DNA from: an uncultured Lachnospiraceae bacterium
Lineage (GTDB): Bacteria; Bacillota; Clostridia; Lachnospirales; Lachnospiraceae
Direction: 5' to 3'
NCBI GenBank assembly: GCA_949948735.1
Contig: CATLGV010000023.1
Span: forward strand, 1 to 61,944
DNA length: 61,944 nt
This document shows, piece by piece, positions 9,060 through 18,372 of the stretch. Every line of letters begins with the position of its first letter. Position 1 is the stretch's first letter. The translations under genes were made by a program, and so were the position numbers. The notes under the pieces are model-generated. The model was given only the letters and a program-made list of their open reading frames with translations. It made no database searches and was not told the origin of the DNA.

Positions 9060-9762
9060 TTGCGCTTCCTCCCTCCCGGCTTGCGCCGTCATAAATGACC
9101 CTTCCGTCATGGATCTTAATAACCCGGTCCGCCTGCTGCGCGATCTCATTGTCATGTGTGATCAGAATAACCGTTCTTCCTTCGCCGTGCAGCGCCCGCA
9201 ATATTTCCATAATCTCTCTTGTAGAGCCGGAATCCAGATTGCCGGTCGGCTCATCCGCCAGAATAATCGGCGGCGCCTGTGCAATCGCCCTTGCAATCGC
9301 AACCCGCTGCTGCTGTCCGCCCGACATCTGCGCGGGCCTGTGATCAATTCGGTTGGACAATCCGACTTTTTCAAGTGCCGCAAGCGCAAGCTCCCTGCGC
9401 TCCCGCTTCCCTACCCCGCGGTAAATCAGCGGCAATACGACATTCTCCAGCGCCGTCAGATTCTGTATCAGATTAAAGCCCTGGAAGATAAAGCCGATTT
9501 CCCGGTTGCGCACATCCGAAAGCTCGTCGTCATCCATATCCGAAACATCAATGTCGTGCAGGGTATAGCTGCCGCTTGTCGGAATATCCAGACAGCCCAG
9601 CATGTTCATCAACGTGGACTTGCCGGAACCAGAATGCCCGATGATCGCGACAAACTCATTCTCGCAAATCTTCAGGTCGATGCCATCCAGCGCACGGACC
9701 TCATTCTCACCGGGATTGTAGACCTTATGCATGTCTTTGATCTCAATTAATGTATCGCCCAT
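9046..9762 (-). CDS. MacB/LolD-type ABC transporter ATP-binding protein
   Basis: A 238-residue ATPase with Walker [10 protein letters not shown] (about residues 40-48), Q-loop FQGFNLI, signature [14 protein letters not shown], Walker [12 protein letters not shown] and the switch histidine ILITHD. The start [15 protein letters not shown] at 9762 matches LolD/MacB-type ATPases; upstream in-frame Met codons lack a ribosome site. The gene leads the export cassette and overlaps the adaptor gene. Confidence 0.92.
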   Translation of the reverse strand: MGDTLIEIKDMHKVYNPGENEVRALDGIDLKICENEFVAIIGHSGSGKSTLMNMLGCLDIPTSGSYTLHDIDVSDMDDDELSDVRNREIGFIFQGFNLIQNLTALENVVLPLIYRGVGKRERRELALAALEKVGLSNRIDHRPAQMSGGQQQRVAIARAIAQAPPIILADEPTGNLDSGSTREIMEILRALHGEGRTVILITHDNEIAQQADRVIKIHDGRVIYDGASREGGSANEHE

Positions 9763-9819
9763 TCCCTTTCCCCTTTCATAAACAATATACACCGCCGCCT
9801 TTTTCCTTAACACAAAAAT

Positions 9820-9868
9820 AAGCGCCTCGGTGTCTGTCGACGCTATCATATCACCAAGGCGCTTTTTT
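9820..9868 (-). terminator. Bidirectional terminator downstream of ribU
   Basis: Arms AAGCGCCTCGGTG and CACCAAGGCGCTT pair with a 19-nt loop. They are flanked by T-runs on both strands (TTTTTT on the plus strand, TTATTTTTG on the minus). It would end the ribU transcript before the ABC cassette. Confidence 0.8.
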
Positions 9869-9952
9869 GTCTGTATATATTTGGATTCTTTAAGAAACTT
9901 TCCATATATCTTAAAAATTTATAAAGAATTGGCTTTGACGCTCTGTATGTAT

Positions 9953-10702
9953 CTATGCCGCTTTCTTGACTGTTTCGCTGTAAGACGCTTTCAAAATCGG
10001 GCTGAGCGGCTTATACAGCACAAAGGTCAGCACGGAAACGGCACAGCCCTTTATCAGGTTGAGCGGCGCCACACAGAAGGCTACAAAGGAGAAAACGCCC
10101 GTTACATTGGCGTTGATTGCCGTCCCCATGCCAATCAGCGCTTCCATGGGCATCCCGTACATCCGGGCAAACGCAGGCAAAAGGTATACCGCGTTAAACA
10201 GCGTTCCGAATATTGTCATTACCAGCGTCCCCACAACGCATCCCGCAATTGCTGTCGTCTTTTTCTTCCGGATGTGATAGAGAACCGTTGCCGGCAGAAT
10301 CATAGAGCAGCCTACGCAGAAGTTGGCCAGTTCGCCGACAAACGCAGTCGAGGTGGGCTTGAACAGGAGCTTGACAATAATCTTAACAAACTCTGTGAGC
10401 ACGCCGGCCAGCGGACCAAACGCAAAGCCGCACAGCAGCACCGGCAGCTCGCTCGGGTCAATCTTGTAAAAGGACGGCGCAAACGGCATCGGCAGCTCCA
10501 ACAGCATCATAATACCCGCCACGGCGGAGAACATGCCGATCATCGCGGTCTTTCTGGTGGTAATCGCCTTCTCCGTGATTCCGTTTCTTTTGGCGATCAG
10601 CTTTTCCGCCGTCAGCGCCGCCACGGCCAGCACCGCAACGATGCCCAGAAATTCCAATACAAAGGTTACGTTTTCCATGATGTTGTGAATAAATTGGTTC
10701 AT
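9953..10702 (-). CDS. ribU: Riboflavin ECF transporter S component
   Basis: RibU is the substrate-binding membrane subunit of an energy-coupling-factor riboflavin transporter. The 249-residue product has about six hydrophobic segments; the stretch APSFYKIDPSELPVLLCGF followed by GPLAGV is the typical RibU signature. The ATG at 10702 is preceded by a perfect GGAGG site at 5-nt spacing. The gene sits directly downstream of an FMN riboswitch and its terminator, which fixes the substrate. The N-terminus is slightly longer than in minimal RibU, with an extra hydrophobic helix (residues 13-33). The energising module (EcfAA'T) is not in the window. Confidence 0.93.
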   Translation of the reverse strand: MNQFIHNIMENVTFVLEFLGIVAVLAVAALTAEKLIAKRNGITEKAITTRKTAMIGMFSAVAGIMMLLELPMPFAPSFYKIDPSELPVLLCGFAFGPLAGVLTEFVKIIVKLLFKPTSTAFVGELANFCVGCSMILPATVLYHIRKKKTTAIAGCVVGTLVMTIFGTLFNAVYLLPAFARMYGMPMEALIGMGTAINANVTGVFSFVAFCVAPLNLIKGCAVSVLTFVLYKPLSPILKASYSETVKKAA

Positions 10703-10784
10703 TTTTCCTCCATTCCGGAGCCTTGGGCTCCTCTGGAAATTCTTTCCGGACGTGTCTTTGGCGTATCCGGCCTGCCGCTGACGC

Positions 10785-10816
10785 CAAAAAAGTCCCCGAA
10801 TCAAAGAATCGGGGAC
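10785..10816 (-). terminator. Riboswitch expression-platform terminator
   Basis: GTCCCCGATTC and GAATCGGGGAC pair across a short loop and are followed by TTTTTT on the minus strand. It lies between the FMN aptamer and ribU, so FMN binding is expected to stop transcription here. Confidence 0.88.
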
Positions 10817-10857
10817 CGGCGTTCACATACTTCATATACATGAATCTGCTCTGACAC

Positions 10858-10984
10858 ACTCTTCTCTCATCCAGACTATACTGTCGGTTATGGAATTGCA
10901 CCATATCAGCCGCTCTATTTGCATAAAGCGGGTCGCGGACTGTAACCGCCGGTAGGGAATTGCACCCTGCCCCGAAGAATTTCT
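10858..10984 (-). promoter_or_regulatory. FMN riboswitch (RFN element)
   Basis: The minus strand carries the conserved RFN blocks in order: TTCTTCGGGGCAGGGTG, AATTCCCTACCGGCGGT, the AGTCCGCGACCCGC segment, GGTGCAATTCCATAACCGAC, and AGTCTGGATGAGAGAAGA closing P1. Together with the following terminator it is a transcriptional OFF switch for ribU: high FMN lowers riboflavin uptake. Confidence 0.95.
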
Positions 10985-11002
10985 ATTTTTTTATCAAGGT
11001 TT

Positions 11003-11031
11003 ACTATAGCACGAAAATTTTTGAAAATCAA
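11003..11031 (-). promoter_or_regulatory. Promoter of the ribU riboswitch transcript
   Basis: The minus strand reads TTGATT, a 17-nt spacer, then TATAGT, about 20 nt upstream of the aptamer. Good match to sigma-A. Confidence 0.65.
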
Positions 11032-11066
11032 GGCTTTTTTGTCCGGGGAACCGTTTTCTCCCGCAC

Positions 11067-11948
11067 CTACGGGTTACAGCGCCTGCAGGGCGCATACCCC
11101 ATCCCGATTATGTCCTCCCGGGTTCCGGAATACGCCTGCTTGTTTTTTTCGGCCATATCCTTTACGCTGTCGCAGGCAGGAGCATGGAATTTGTATGTGT
11201 TTGTATTTAATATATAATCGCCGGGCGTCCCGGAAGTCTCCGCCAGACGGCTTTCTCCGTCTGTGTAATCAATGACGACGCCCGGCTGCACATTGTATAC
11301 AAATACGTGAAAACAGATACCCGCTCCGTTGTCCTCAACCGACCACGCCTCCATGAAAACACCGGACGCCAGCAGGTTTTCCCCTTCAAAAAAAGGCCGC
11401 ACTCTGTACAGGACGTGATTCCCCGTTTCCCGGACATAATCCGCCGTCCTGTCCTCAAAGGGCTGCATCCCTGTAACATTCAGGTACCTTGTCCCGGTGA
11501 TTAAATTCCTCTCGTTTGCGTTTTCACCCGACAGCTGATAGCCGATCAGATGACATCTGTTGTACAGATACTTTCCGTCTACTGTATCGTATTTTACCGT
11601 ATGCCATCCCGAAGGCTTTATCTGCCCGATATTCCCGCGCTCCTCTGTGGGCATGATGTCCTGCCCGATATTGGCGCACACAACGCCGCAGCGCCCCAGC
11701 TCGTCCAGCTCCGAATAATATTCATAGGATTCCGTCGGAAGATTGGTTTTCTCAAAAAGAGGAACGTTGTCATTTATTACAATAAACGCTTCGCCCGAAT
11801 ATGGCGGAAGCTCCGTCGGAGGCTCCGTATCCTTTGCGGCGTGCCGGCCGCAGGCCCAGACGGCTATTGCGGCGGTCAGAAAACAGATGAGCAGGAGGGC
11901 AGCTTTACGGTATTTTGCCCTCTGACAGCCTTTAAATTCTTTTCCCAT
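11067..11948 (-). CDS. Secreted DNA/RNA non-specific endonuclease (EndA-like)
   Basis: A 293-residue predicted exported nuclease. The start MGKEFKGCQR is followed by a hydrophobic segment (about residues 18-33) ending in VWAC, which could be a lipobox or a signal-anchor. The central domain contains YNRCHLIGYQLSG and ERNLITGTRYLN; the histidine in the first motif corresponds to the catalytic histidine of EndA/NucA-type beta-beta-alpha-metal nucleases. The C-terminus has HAPACDSV...GYAPCRRC, a His-Cys-Cys-Cys motif like the Ada zinc-binding fold often appended to such nucleases. The start at 11948 has the site GTGAGGGAAG. It may serve nutrient scavenging or DNA processing. Confidence 0.82.
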   Translation of the reverse strand: MGKEFKGCQRAKYRKAALLLICFLTAAIAVWACGRHAAKDTEPPTELPPYSGEAFIVINDNVPLFEKTNLPTESYEYYSELDELGRCGVVCANIGQDIMPTEERGNIGQIKPSGWHTVKYDTVDGKYLYNRCHLIGYQLSGENANERNLITGTRYLNVTGMQPFEDRTADYVRETGNHVLYRVRPFFEGENLLASGVFMEAWSVEDNGAGICFHVFVYNVQPGVVIDYTDGESRLAETSGTPGDYILNTNTYKFHAPACDSVKDMAEKNKQAYSGTREDIIGMGYAPCRRCNP

Positions 11949-12088
11949 AAGACTTCCCTCACAATCCTTTGTATCCGGCGCGGAAACGCTTTCATCGGTT
12001 TTTCCCTCTGCGCGCATTTCCCGCCTTGACACTTTATATGCTGCCGTGGTACCCTCAATTGACAAAATTTTCCGAAGGGAGATTCCAA

Positions 12089-13039
12089 ATGAAAAGTCTG
12101 ACAAAAAACACGCTCTCAAAAGAAACCATAGCAAAAATGGTTGAAAAATTTTTTGCGCCGCTGCAGATGAAAGGCTGCCGTGAACTGACAGAGGGCTTCT
12201 TTAACGCCGCTTATGAAATCTGTCTGCAAAATAACAAAAAAGCCATATTAAAAATTGCCCCTGCAAAAGAAACACGGATTATGACCTATGAAAAAAACAT
12301 CATGTTCAGCGAGATTGAGGCCATGAAGCTTGCAAGCCGCCACGGCGGCATTCCCGTGCCTGCGATAATCGGCAGCGACGCCGGCTGTACAATTTGCAGC
12401 TCTCCGTATTTCTTTATGGAAAAGCTGGAAGGACAGAGCCTTAACGCTGTCAAAGCTACGCTTACATCCGGGCAAATCCGCAATATCTATATTGAAACCG
12501 GCGAAATCAACAAAAAAATCAACGAGATACGCTGCCCCGTTTTCGGCTATCCCGGACAGCCTGATTTTCAGGGAAACGCATGGTATCCGGTATTTCGCAG
12601 AATGCTGGAAGCCGGCGTAAACGATGCACGGCAGGCCGGAATCGATTTGAAGATTCCAATCGACCGTCTGTGGCTTTATCTTGAAAGAGACCGGGCCGTA
12701 TTTGATGAAGTAACCGAGCCCAGGCTGGTGCATTGGGACTGCTGGGACGGCAACATCTTTGTCCGGTCGGGAAAAGTAACAGGTATTATCGACTGGGAAC
12801 GAAGCCTGTGGGGGGATCCTCTCATGGAGGTCGGCTTTCGTACCTATTCCGACAATACCCATTTCCAAAAGGGCTATGGCATCCTTACGCTGACCGAAGG
12901 TCAGAAACGCAGGGCTTTATGGTACGATATTTATTTACTGCTTCTGGTATCTCTGGAATACGAATATCGGCACTACGAGACAACAGACCTGTACGACTGG
13001 TCCACACAGCTGCTGAAAGAACAATTCCAAAAGCTGTGA
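12089..13039 (+). CDS. Aminoglycoside phosphotransferase (APH)-family protein
   Basis: A 316-residue kinase-fold protein. The N-lobe holds FFNAAYEI (nucleotide loop) and AILKIAP (ATP-anchoring lysine). The C-lobe has VHWDCWDGNIF, equivalent to the HxDxxxxN catalytic loop, and IIDWERSLWGDP, the metal-binding DxE segment. The family includes antibiotic kinases and small-molecule kinases such as homoserine or choline kinases, so no substrate is assigned. The ATG at 12089 has the site AAGGGAG. It is divergent from the nuclease gene. A copy of the CAATTGACAA repeat (12050-12068) lies in its promoter region. Confidence 0.82.
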   Translation: MKSLTKNTLSKETIAKMVEKFFAPLQMKGCRELTEGFFNAAYEICLQNNKKAILKIAPAKETRIMTYEKNIMFSEIEAMKLASRHGGIPVPAIIGSDAGCTICSSPYFFMEKLEGQSLNAVKATLTSGQIRNIYIETGEINKKINEIRCPVFGYPGQPDFQGNAWYPVFRRMLEAGVNDARQAGIDLKIPIDRLWLYLERDRAVFDEVTEPRLVHWDCWDGNIFVRSGKVTGIIDWERSLWGDPLMEVGFRTYSDNTHFQKGYGILTLTEGQKRRALWYDIYLLLLVSLEYEYRHYETTDLYDWSTQLLKEQFQKL

Positions 13040-13055
13040 ACAGGCTTCATCATGC

Positions 13056-13934
13056 CTACACCGACACATCCACACTGCCGCCCTCCAGTGCAGCCGGCAC
13101 TTCGGCGGCCTGTACCGGCATCTCCGTTCCCGCCAGCTGCAGGGATACGCCCTCCGGAGAACCGGCCGCAGGCTGCGCGGACGTGCTGCTGCTGTCACCC
13201 ACACTGCTGCTGCCGCTCGCATTGGCACGCCGCTCCCGCTCCAGCTTATTGAACAGCGCCTTGAGATACTTCATGTTCGCCTCCATGATCTCCCGCATCT
13301 CGTCCGACCGGTGCTTCTTCTTAAGACGCTCCAAATCCTCGGGATCCATATCCTTCTGTACGGTGGTCATCATCTCGTCCGCCAGCTCGTCAAGCCCTTC
13401 CGCAGCCTCCAGTTCCCGCAGGGTCTCCTGCATCAGCTCCTCCAGCTCCTGTATGAGCTCCTCCAGTTCCTCGTCGCTCATGTCAACACCCTGTTCTTCC
13501 TCGAGCAGCTCCATATCGTCGGAATCGTCCTGCTCCTCCTGAATATAGCATATACCGCCCTGTCTGGCCCGTTCCTCCTCCGTCATATGCTTCACACGCC
13601 TTTTTGCGATTCGCTCCATGCGTTTTGCGTGGACAAGCGCATTCTTTATGTCCTCGTCGTCATACTCGCCGCTGCGCAACCGCTGGGCAAGCACCGCTGT
13701 CATTCTCCGCGCGCTCGACTGCGCGGCCCTCGCATTGTTGGCGGTTTTCGACATCAGAATCTGATTCGAAATTTTATTAAAATTATAAGGGAGACGCTTT
13801 TTCTTTTTTATACTCTTACTCTTCGACTTTGTAACGCTGATTCTTCCCGCAACGCTTCCGTCGATATTTTTGATGGTTACTACCTTTCTGACCAAATCGC
13901 CTGAACGGATGCCCATCCCCATTCCGATACCCAT
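13056..13934 (-). CDS. Conserved hypothetical charged coiled-coil protein
   Basis: I do not recognise a characterised family. The 292-residue product has a basic N-terminal third (VTKSKSKSIKKKKRLPYNFN), a helical middle (ISNQILMSKTANNARAAQSSARRM), an acidic coiled-coil region (about residues 150-220, DEELEELIQELEELMQE), and a low-complexity Ser/Ala/Pro tail from about 245. There is no signal peptide or membrane helix. The start at 13934 (MGIGMGMGIRSG) follows GGGGTGACGG. It faces the phosphotransferase gene with a 16-nt gap. The N-terminal half looks constrained and the tail looks variable. Confidence 0.65.
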   Translation of the reverse strand: MGIGMGMGIRSGDLVRKVVTIKNIDGSVAGRISVTKSKSKSIKKKKRLPYNFNKISNQILMSKTANNARAAQSSARRMTAVLAQRLRSGEYDDEDIKNALVHAKRMERIAKRRVKHMTEEERARQGGICYIQEEQDDSDDMELLEEEQGVDMSDEELEELIQELEELMQETLRELEAAEGLDELADEMMTTVQKDMDPEDLERLKKKHRSDEMREIMEANMKYLKALFNKLERERRANASGSSSVGDSSSTSAQPAAGSPEGVSLQLAGTEMPVQAAEVPAALEGGSVDVSV

Positions 13935-13992
13935 ATGGCCGTCACCCCTTTCTCCAGCGCCGCACAGGGCGGCACAGACAGCATATATGCAT

Positions 13993-14036
13993 ATCCTTAA
14001 TTGACAAAGGCACACATCTTCGGCAATTAAGGATAC
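13993..14036. repeat. Palindromic copy of the CAATTGACAA repeat family
   Basis: ATCCTTAATTG and CAATTAAGGAT form an 11-bp perfect inverted repeat around GACAAAGGCACACATCTTCGG. The inner sequence TTGACAAAGGCACACAT matches the ends of the MITE-like element at 42126-42403. It lies between the unknown gene and the GH28 gene. Confidence 0.65.
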
Positions 14037-14169
14037 TCTTCCTATTTATATATACATCGGCAATTTTACGTTCAAACTTTAGCTGTCCATTCTGCTTCTT
14101 TTGTTGTATACTTGTATGTATACGGCGCGCCCCGGGCACGCTGCGCAATATCTCACAAAGGAGCCTGAT

Positions 14170-16809
14170 ATGATTCAAGAAACAACTATACCGGCGGCGT
14201 CCGGCGCCGCCATAAAGCCTGACATGCTTGTCAAAAAAACACACTTTTATATCACGGACTTCGGGGCATCTGCGGACGCCGCCCCGCAGACCAATACCTA
14301 TGCCATCAACGAGGCCATTAAAAAGGCGTCCTCCGTCATGGGCGGAACGATTGTCATCCCCAGGGGCACCTTTTACACGTACACCATCCGTCTGCAGAGT
14401 AATATCAATCTCTTCCTCGAAGAGGGGGCTGTTATTGCCGCGGCCATGACCGATCTCGCCGGCCATGAGGAAACGCAGACGGGTGAGGGCGGAAATTATG
14501 ACGAGCCGGAGGTAAACCGATATGTGGGCCTGCAGGACCACGGCCATTCGTACTTTGCCAACAGCCTCGTCTACGGCGCCGATTTGGAAAACATTATGAT
14601 ATACGGAAAGGGGCTTTTCACGGGCGGGCGCTTCGACGAGGAGAGCGGCCTTCTGACCTATGTGCTCCAGGGCGGGGATCCCGACGAGCCGTCCGTCCGC
14701 ACGGCAAACGGACATCAGGGCAGCTGGTTTGGCAATAAGGGCATCGCGCTTGTGCGGTGCCGGAATATTGTTCTTATGGATTTTTCCATCACCATCGGCG
14801 GGCATTTTGCAATTATCGCGGAGGGCTGCGACAATCTCTGCGCAGACGGACTGTTAATCGATACGACGCGCGACGCATTTGATATTGACTGCTGCCAGGA
14901 CGTCACCGTCCGGAACACGGTCTGCAATTCCCTCACGGACGACGCGCTCTGCATAAAGGCCTCCTTGGGTGCAGGACTGCTCCGCCCTGCCCGCAATATC
15001 CTGATCGAGGACTGCGTTGTCAGCGGCTACGACGCCGGGAGCGTCTATGCCGGCCGCTATACGCGTGACAAGCTGGCGGCCCAGGATCGGTGCGGCCCGA
15101 CAGGACGCGTCAAGCTCGGGACAGAGTCGACCTGCGGGTATCATCAGGTAACCGTCCAGCGGGTGCGCTTTGACCGTTCACGCGGCTTTGCGCTGGAGGC
15201 GGTCGACTGCTCGGCGCTCACCGATATTATTTTCACGGACTGCACCATCGACAACGCCTCAAGCTCCCCTATTTTCATCCGTGCGGGAGAACGCGGGCGC
15301 TTTCCCGTTACAGGCAGCTCCGCACAGGCGGACTATCCCTGCGGCGCGGGCAATGTCCGCCTGGATAACGAGGGCTGGATTCTCCCCAATGCCGCAGAAT
15401 ATCACTGCTTCCCCGCAAGACGCTATGCGCCGCACTACAACCGCATCCGGCGCGTAACGGTGGACGGCCGCTCCTTTTTTGATATTGTGGACGAGGAGAA
15501 CCCGACCACGCTCAACGAGGCAAACTATACCGCGCATGACGGGAAATATTACGGCAAGGTCTGGAATGCACAGACGCGCGCCTACGAAACAGACTTTTCA
15601 AAGGAAATCGACGCGGCAGACCTTCCGCTGTACGCAAACGCTGTCGGCTGCAAGCACATGGCGCGCGTCGAAAATATTTATATCGGCAACGTCACCATTA
15701 CCAACGCCGACCCGCGTTATCCGATTTTGCTGATGGGGCTTACCGACTCCCATTTAAAGAATATCACACTGGAAAATATCACGGTGGAATACCGCGGCGG
15801 ACTGGATATGGCGCATGCCGTCGAACAGCGTCAGCTCAATACGGAATGGAAATATTCACAGTTCCACGCAAAAACGCGCGTACAGAATCTGCCCTGGCTT
15901 GTAAACACGTTCTTCTTAAAAAATGAAGGACTTCTTCCCCGCGCGGACTGGGATCCCACGCAAAGCTGCTGGATAGACGACCCTTACAATGTCCCGGAGC
16001 TTCCGGAGGTCTATCCCGAGCCGAGCAACTGGGGCATCCTGCCCGCTTACGGCCTTTACGCACGGCATGTTGACCAGCTGGCGCTGCGAAATATCCGGAT
16101 TTCCTGCAAGAAGCCTGACGGACGGCACGTCTGCGTGCTCGACGATGTACACGGCGTCCTCATCCGGAAGCTGCATGCGCAGCGCTGCGGCGATATTGCG
16201 CCGGTTGCCACAGTCACCAATCGCTTCCGCAGACATACGAATGCCGAAAATGTCCCGGAACAGCCCTATTTTACCACAACGGTTTCCGGGCTTGAGACAG
16301 ACCGTCCGGAAAATCTTCTGGCAGTTGAGGTCAACGCGCCCGCACCGGGGACGCCAAAGGACAGCCTTTATCCTTACCCGACTGTCCCCTGCGCGGATAC
16401 CGGATACCGCTTTGACATCGACACGGACCGGTATCCGCTTCCGCTGACGGTACATCGTCCTTATATCTGCCCGATTGCCCCGATTACGGCTGCCGCCGCC
16501 AAGACAATATCCTTTGTCCTGACCGTCCGCAATCCGGCCACGGACATCTCCGACGAAGCGGACGACGGCATTATCTACAATGAACAGACTGTGTCCAATT
16601 ACAGCGTGCAGGGCGCGGACGTTTCCCTGCGCCTGTCCTGCGCCAGCCTCCCCGAGGGCGCTTCCTTTGATCCGGAAGCGCGGCGGTTTGACTGGACGCC
16701 GTCCGCCGGGCAATGCGGCGAATACCGTATCCCCTTCACCGTAGACGACGGCGTTATCCCTGAATGTACGGAGGTGCTTATACGAATCCTCCCGCAGCCG
16801 CGGGGCTAG
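14170..16809 (+). CDS. Glycoside hydrolase family 28 (polygalacturonase-like)
   Basis: An 879-residue right-handed beta-helix enzyme. Residues 30-60 (DFGASADAAPQTNTYAINEAI) are the usual GH28 entry motif. The catalytic region shows TRDAFDIDCCQDV (about 231-243) and LTDDALCIKAS (about 254-264), the NTDG and DD positions of the family. Long inserts follow, and the last 100 residues form an Ig-like putative-domain (SLPEGASFDPEARRFDWTP). No signal peptide is seen, so it probably acts in the cytoplasm on imported oligogalacturonides. The ATG at 14170 has AAAGGAG. Together with the uxu operon 10 kb away it points to pectin-fragment use. Confidence 0.88.
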   Translation: MIQETTIPAASGAAIKPDMLVKKTHFYITDFGASADAAPQTNTYAINEAIKKASSVMGGTIVIPRGTFYTYTIRLQSNINLFLEEGAVIAAAMTDLAGHEETQTGEGGNYDEPEVNRYVGLQDHGHSYFANSLVYGADLENIMIYGKGLFTGGRFDEESGLLTYVLQGGDPDEPSVRTANGHQGSWFGNKGIALVRCRNIVLMDFSITIGGHFAIIAEGCDNLCADGLLIDTTRDAFDIDCCQDVTVRNTVCNSLTDDALCIKASLGAGLLRPARNILIEDCVVSGYDAGSVYAGRYTRDKLAAQDRCGPTGRVKLGTESTCGYHQVTVQRVRFDRSRGFALEAVDCSALTDIIFTDCTIDNASSSPIFIRAGERGRFPVTGSSAQADYPCGAGNVRLDNEGWILPNAAEYHCFPARRYAPHYNRIRRVTVDGRSFFDIVDEENPTTLNEANYTAHDGKYYGKVWNAQTRAYETDFSKEIDAADLPLYANAVGCKHMARVENIYIGNVTITNADPRYPILLMGLTDSHLKNITLENITVEYRGGLDMAHAVEQRQLNTEWKYSQFHAKTRVQNLPWLVNTFFLKNEGLLPRADWDPTQSCWIDDPYNVPELPEVYPEPSNWGILPAYGLYARHVDQLALRNIRISCKKPDGRHVCVLDDVHGVLIRKLHAQRCGDIAPVATVTNRFRRHTNAENVPEQPYFTTTVSGLETDRPENLLAVEVNAPAPGTPKDSLYPYPTVPCADTGYRFDIDTDRYPLPLTVHRPYICPIAPITAAAAKTISFVLTVRNPATDISDEADDGIIYNEQTVSNYSVQGADVSLRLSCASLPEGASFDPEARRFDWTPSAGQCGEYRIPFTVDDGVIPECTEVLIRILPQPRG

Positions 16810-16862
16810 TGCATTGACTCGTTCCATAATAAACATGTCGGCACACTGCCCTTGCCGGCTTA

Positions 16863-18041
16863 TCACGGCCTGCGCTCCACCGCCAGAAACAGCGCCACGG
16901 CAATTCCCGCTCCCGCAAGCGCCGTTGTAAGCCCCAGACGGTCCGCCAAAAATCCTACCGTGGGAAACATAATGATCATCGCGACGGAAAAGAACATGCT
17001 GCTTACCGAAATCAGGGTCGCCCGCTGCCCGGACGGAATCAGGCTGTTGAGCTGTCCGGACTGTACCGGATAGAGCGCCGAGCTGCAAAAGCCGGCCAGC
17101 GCAAACAAAATGACGGAAACCGCCGTGCGTTCAAACGCGCAGCATACAAGCGCCGCCGCTATGACAAGCGCCGCAGGAAGCAGCATCCTTTCCTTGAAGC
17201 TGTCATAAATTTTTTCACTTGTCACGGCGCCCAGACAGGAAACCACGCTTACCAGCAGCAGAATCAGGCTGATCTGTATCTTGTTATACCCCAGCTCGAA
17301 ATAATATTGCTGACTGTAGAAAAACAACAGCGTCTCCGCCGCAAAAACCGCCGAATACCACACGATAATCCGCAATATCCGCCTGTCCGATCTCAAAATC
17401 GCAAAGCTTGTCCGGAAGTGCCGCGCAACGGTTTCCCAAACGGCGGCACGCTCCTCCTGTGGCTGCACATACGGCGCCTCCTTCATCAGAAGCACCGGTA
17501 CGACTGCCAGCAGCGCAATCGTCAGGCACATGCCGTAGCACCAAAAATAGGAATATTCCGCCAGAATGCCGCCCGCAACGGTAGCAATCCCCTGCGATAC
17601 TTCTATGACGACATTCAGCCGTCCGCATACGCGCATGTACTGCTCCTCCTGCCCAAGGCATTTCATACTGTCATACACAAGCGCTTCCTCGGACCCGGAA
17701 TTAAAATTGTTGCCCACCGCCTGAATAATAAAGCTGGCCGCAAAGAACCCAAAGCTCCTGAAAAAGAGCATAATGATACAGGAGACGGCAATACAGAGCC
17801 TGCTCAAAAGCATACTCCGTTTTCTTCCAAGCAAATCCGCAGCCGCGCCGGAGGGAATCTCACACAGAATGCTTGTCGCGTGATACATCCCTTCCAGCAC
17901 GCCGATTTGCGCCAGGCTCATCCCACAATACGCCAGATAGAGCACCCATATGGCGCTCTGCATATTCAGATTGGTGATAAAGCTGCTGATATAATCCAGG
18001 GCTATATTTCTCTTTAATCCGTTTTGTAATTTCGTATCCAT
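16863..18041 (-). CDS. MFS transporter (drug-efflux type) under leader-peptide control
   Basis: A 392-residue major facilitator with about twelve hydrophobic helices. It has the loop 2-3 motif ADLLGRKRS after CEIPSGA, as in multidrug and macrolide/tetracycline-type efflux proteins. The ATG at 18041 has AAAGGAATTGCA. Some 180 nt upstream a 31-codon leader ORF and then an intrinsic terminator occupy the 5' region (18101-18321). This design is typical of ribosome-stalling control of antibiotic resistance genes. The substrate is therefore probably a translation inhibitor, though this is inference. Confidence 0.87.
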   Translation of the reverse strand: MDTKLQNGLKRNIALDYISSFITNLNMQSAIWVLYLAYCGMSLAQIGVLEGMYHATSILCEIPSGAAADLLGRKRSMLLSRLCIAVSCIIMLFFRSFGFFAASFIIQAVGNNFNSGSEEALVYDSMKCLGQEEQYMRVCGRLNVVIEVSQGIATVAGGILAEYSYFWCYGMCLTIALLAVVPVLLMKEAPYVQPQEERAAVWETVARHFRTSFAILRSDRRILRIIVWYSAVFAAETLLFFYSQQYYFELGYNKIQISLILLLVSVVSCLGAVTSEKIYDSFKERMLLPAALVIAAALVCCAFERTAVSVILFALAGFCSSALYPVQSGQLNSLIPSGQRATLISVSSMFFSVAMIIMFPTVGFLADRLGLTTALAGAGIAVALFLAVERRP

Positions 18042-18100
18042 TGCAATTCCTTTCTTCTCAAAAACCGGGCGCCACCGCGCCGCTTTAGATTCCTGTAACA

Positions 18101-18137
18101 CAAAAAAACAGCCTCCCCGCTGTCAGGGGTAAGCTGT
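18101..18137 (-). terminator. Attenuator terminator before the MFS gene
   Basis: On the minus strand ACAGCTTACCCC pairs with GGGGAGGCTGT and is followed by TTTTTTTG. It lies inside the 5' leader of the MFS gene, after the leader ORF, so it should be a conditional stop. Confidence 0.85.
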
Positions 18138-18225
18138 CGTCGGAATTACTGCGATACTTTTACAAAATCAGCCGCCAAAAGCACATTTACCAGCGCTTGC
18201 GCAGAGAAAAGCCTTGGCCGCCTGT

Positions 18226-18321
18226 CTAAAAAAGGGCGCAGTAATCCCGTAAGCATGAATTGCTGCATGTTTTTGAGATGGAACTGCTGCTGCAAACCGG
18301 TACGTAGCCCAATCCGTTCAT
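18226..18321 (-). CDS. Leader peptide of the MFS attenuator
   Basis: A 31-codon ORF with ATG at 18321 preceded by AAAGGAGG at proper spacing, ending TAG at 18226. The peptide begins MNGLGYVPVC, has a run of four serines, four cysteines in total, and ends RDYCALF. The codons GGGATTACTGCG near its end can pair with CGCAGTAATTCC just upstream of the terminator. Ribosome position on this ORF could therefore change the folding of the terminator. The promoter at 18373-18401 starts the transcript about 45 nt upstream. Confidence 0.78.
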   Translation of the reverse strand: MNGLGYVPVCSSSSISKTCSNSCLRDYCALF

Positions 18322-18372
18322 CCTGCGCCCTCCTTTCAAAATCTTAGTCCGTTATGAATTATTTACGCTGCT

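Noticed and set aside
13942..17088. Minus-strand ORFs of 287 and 390 residues across the GH28 gene
   Set aside because: They are antisense to the GH28 coding region in high-GC codons, with no family motifs or ribosome sites.
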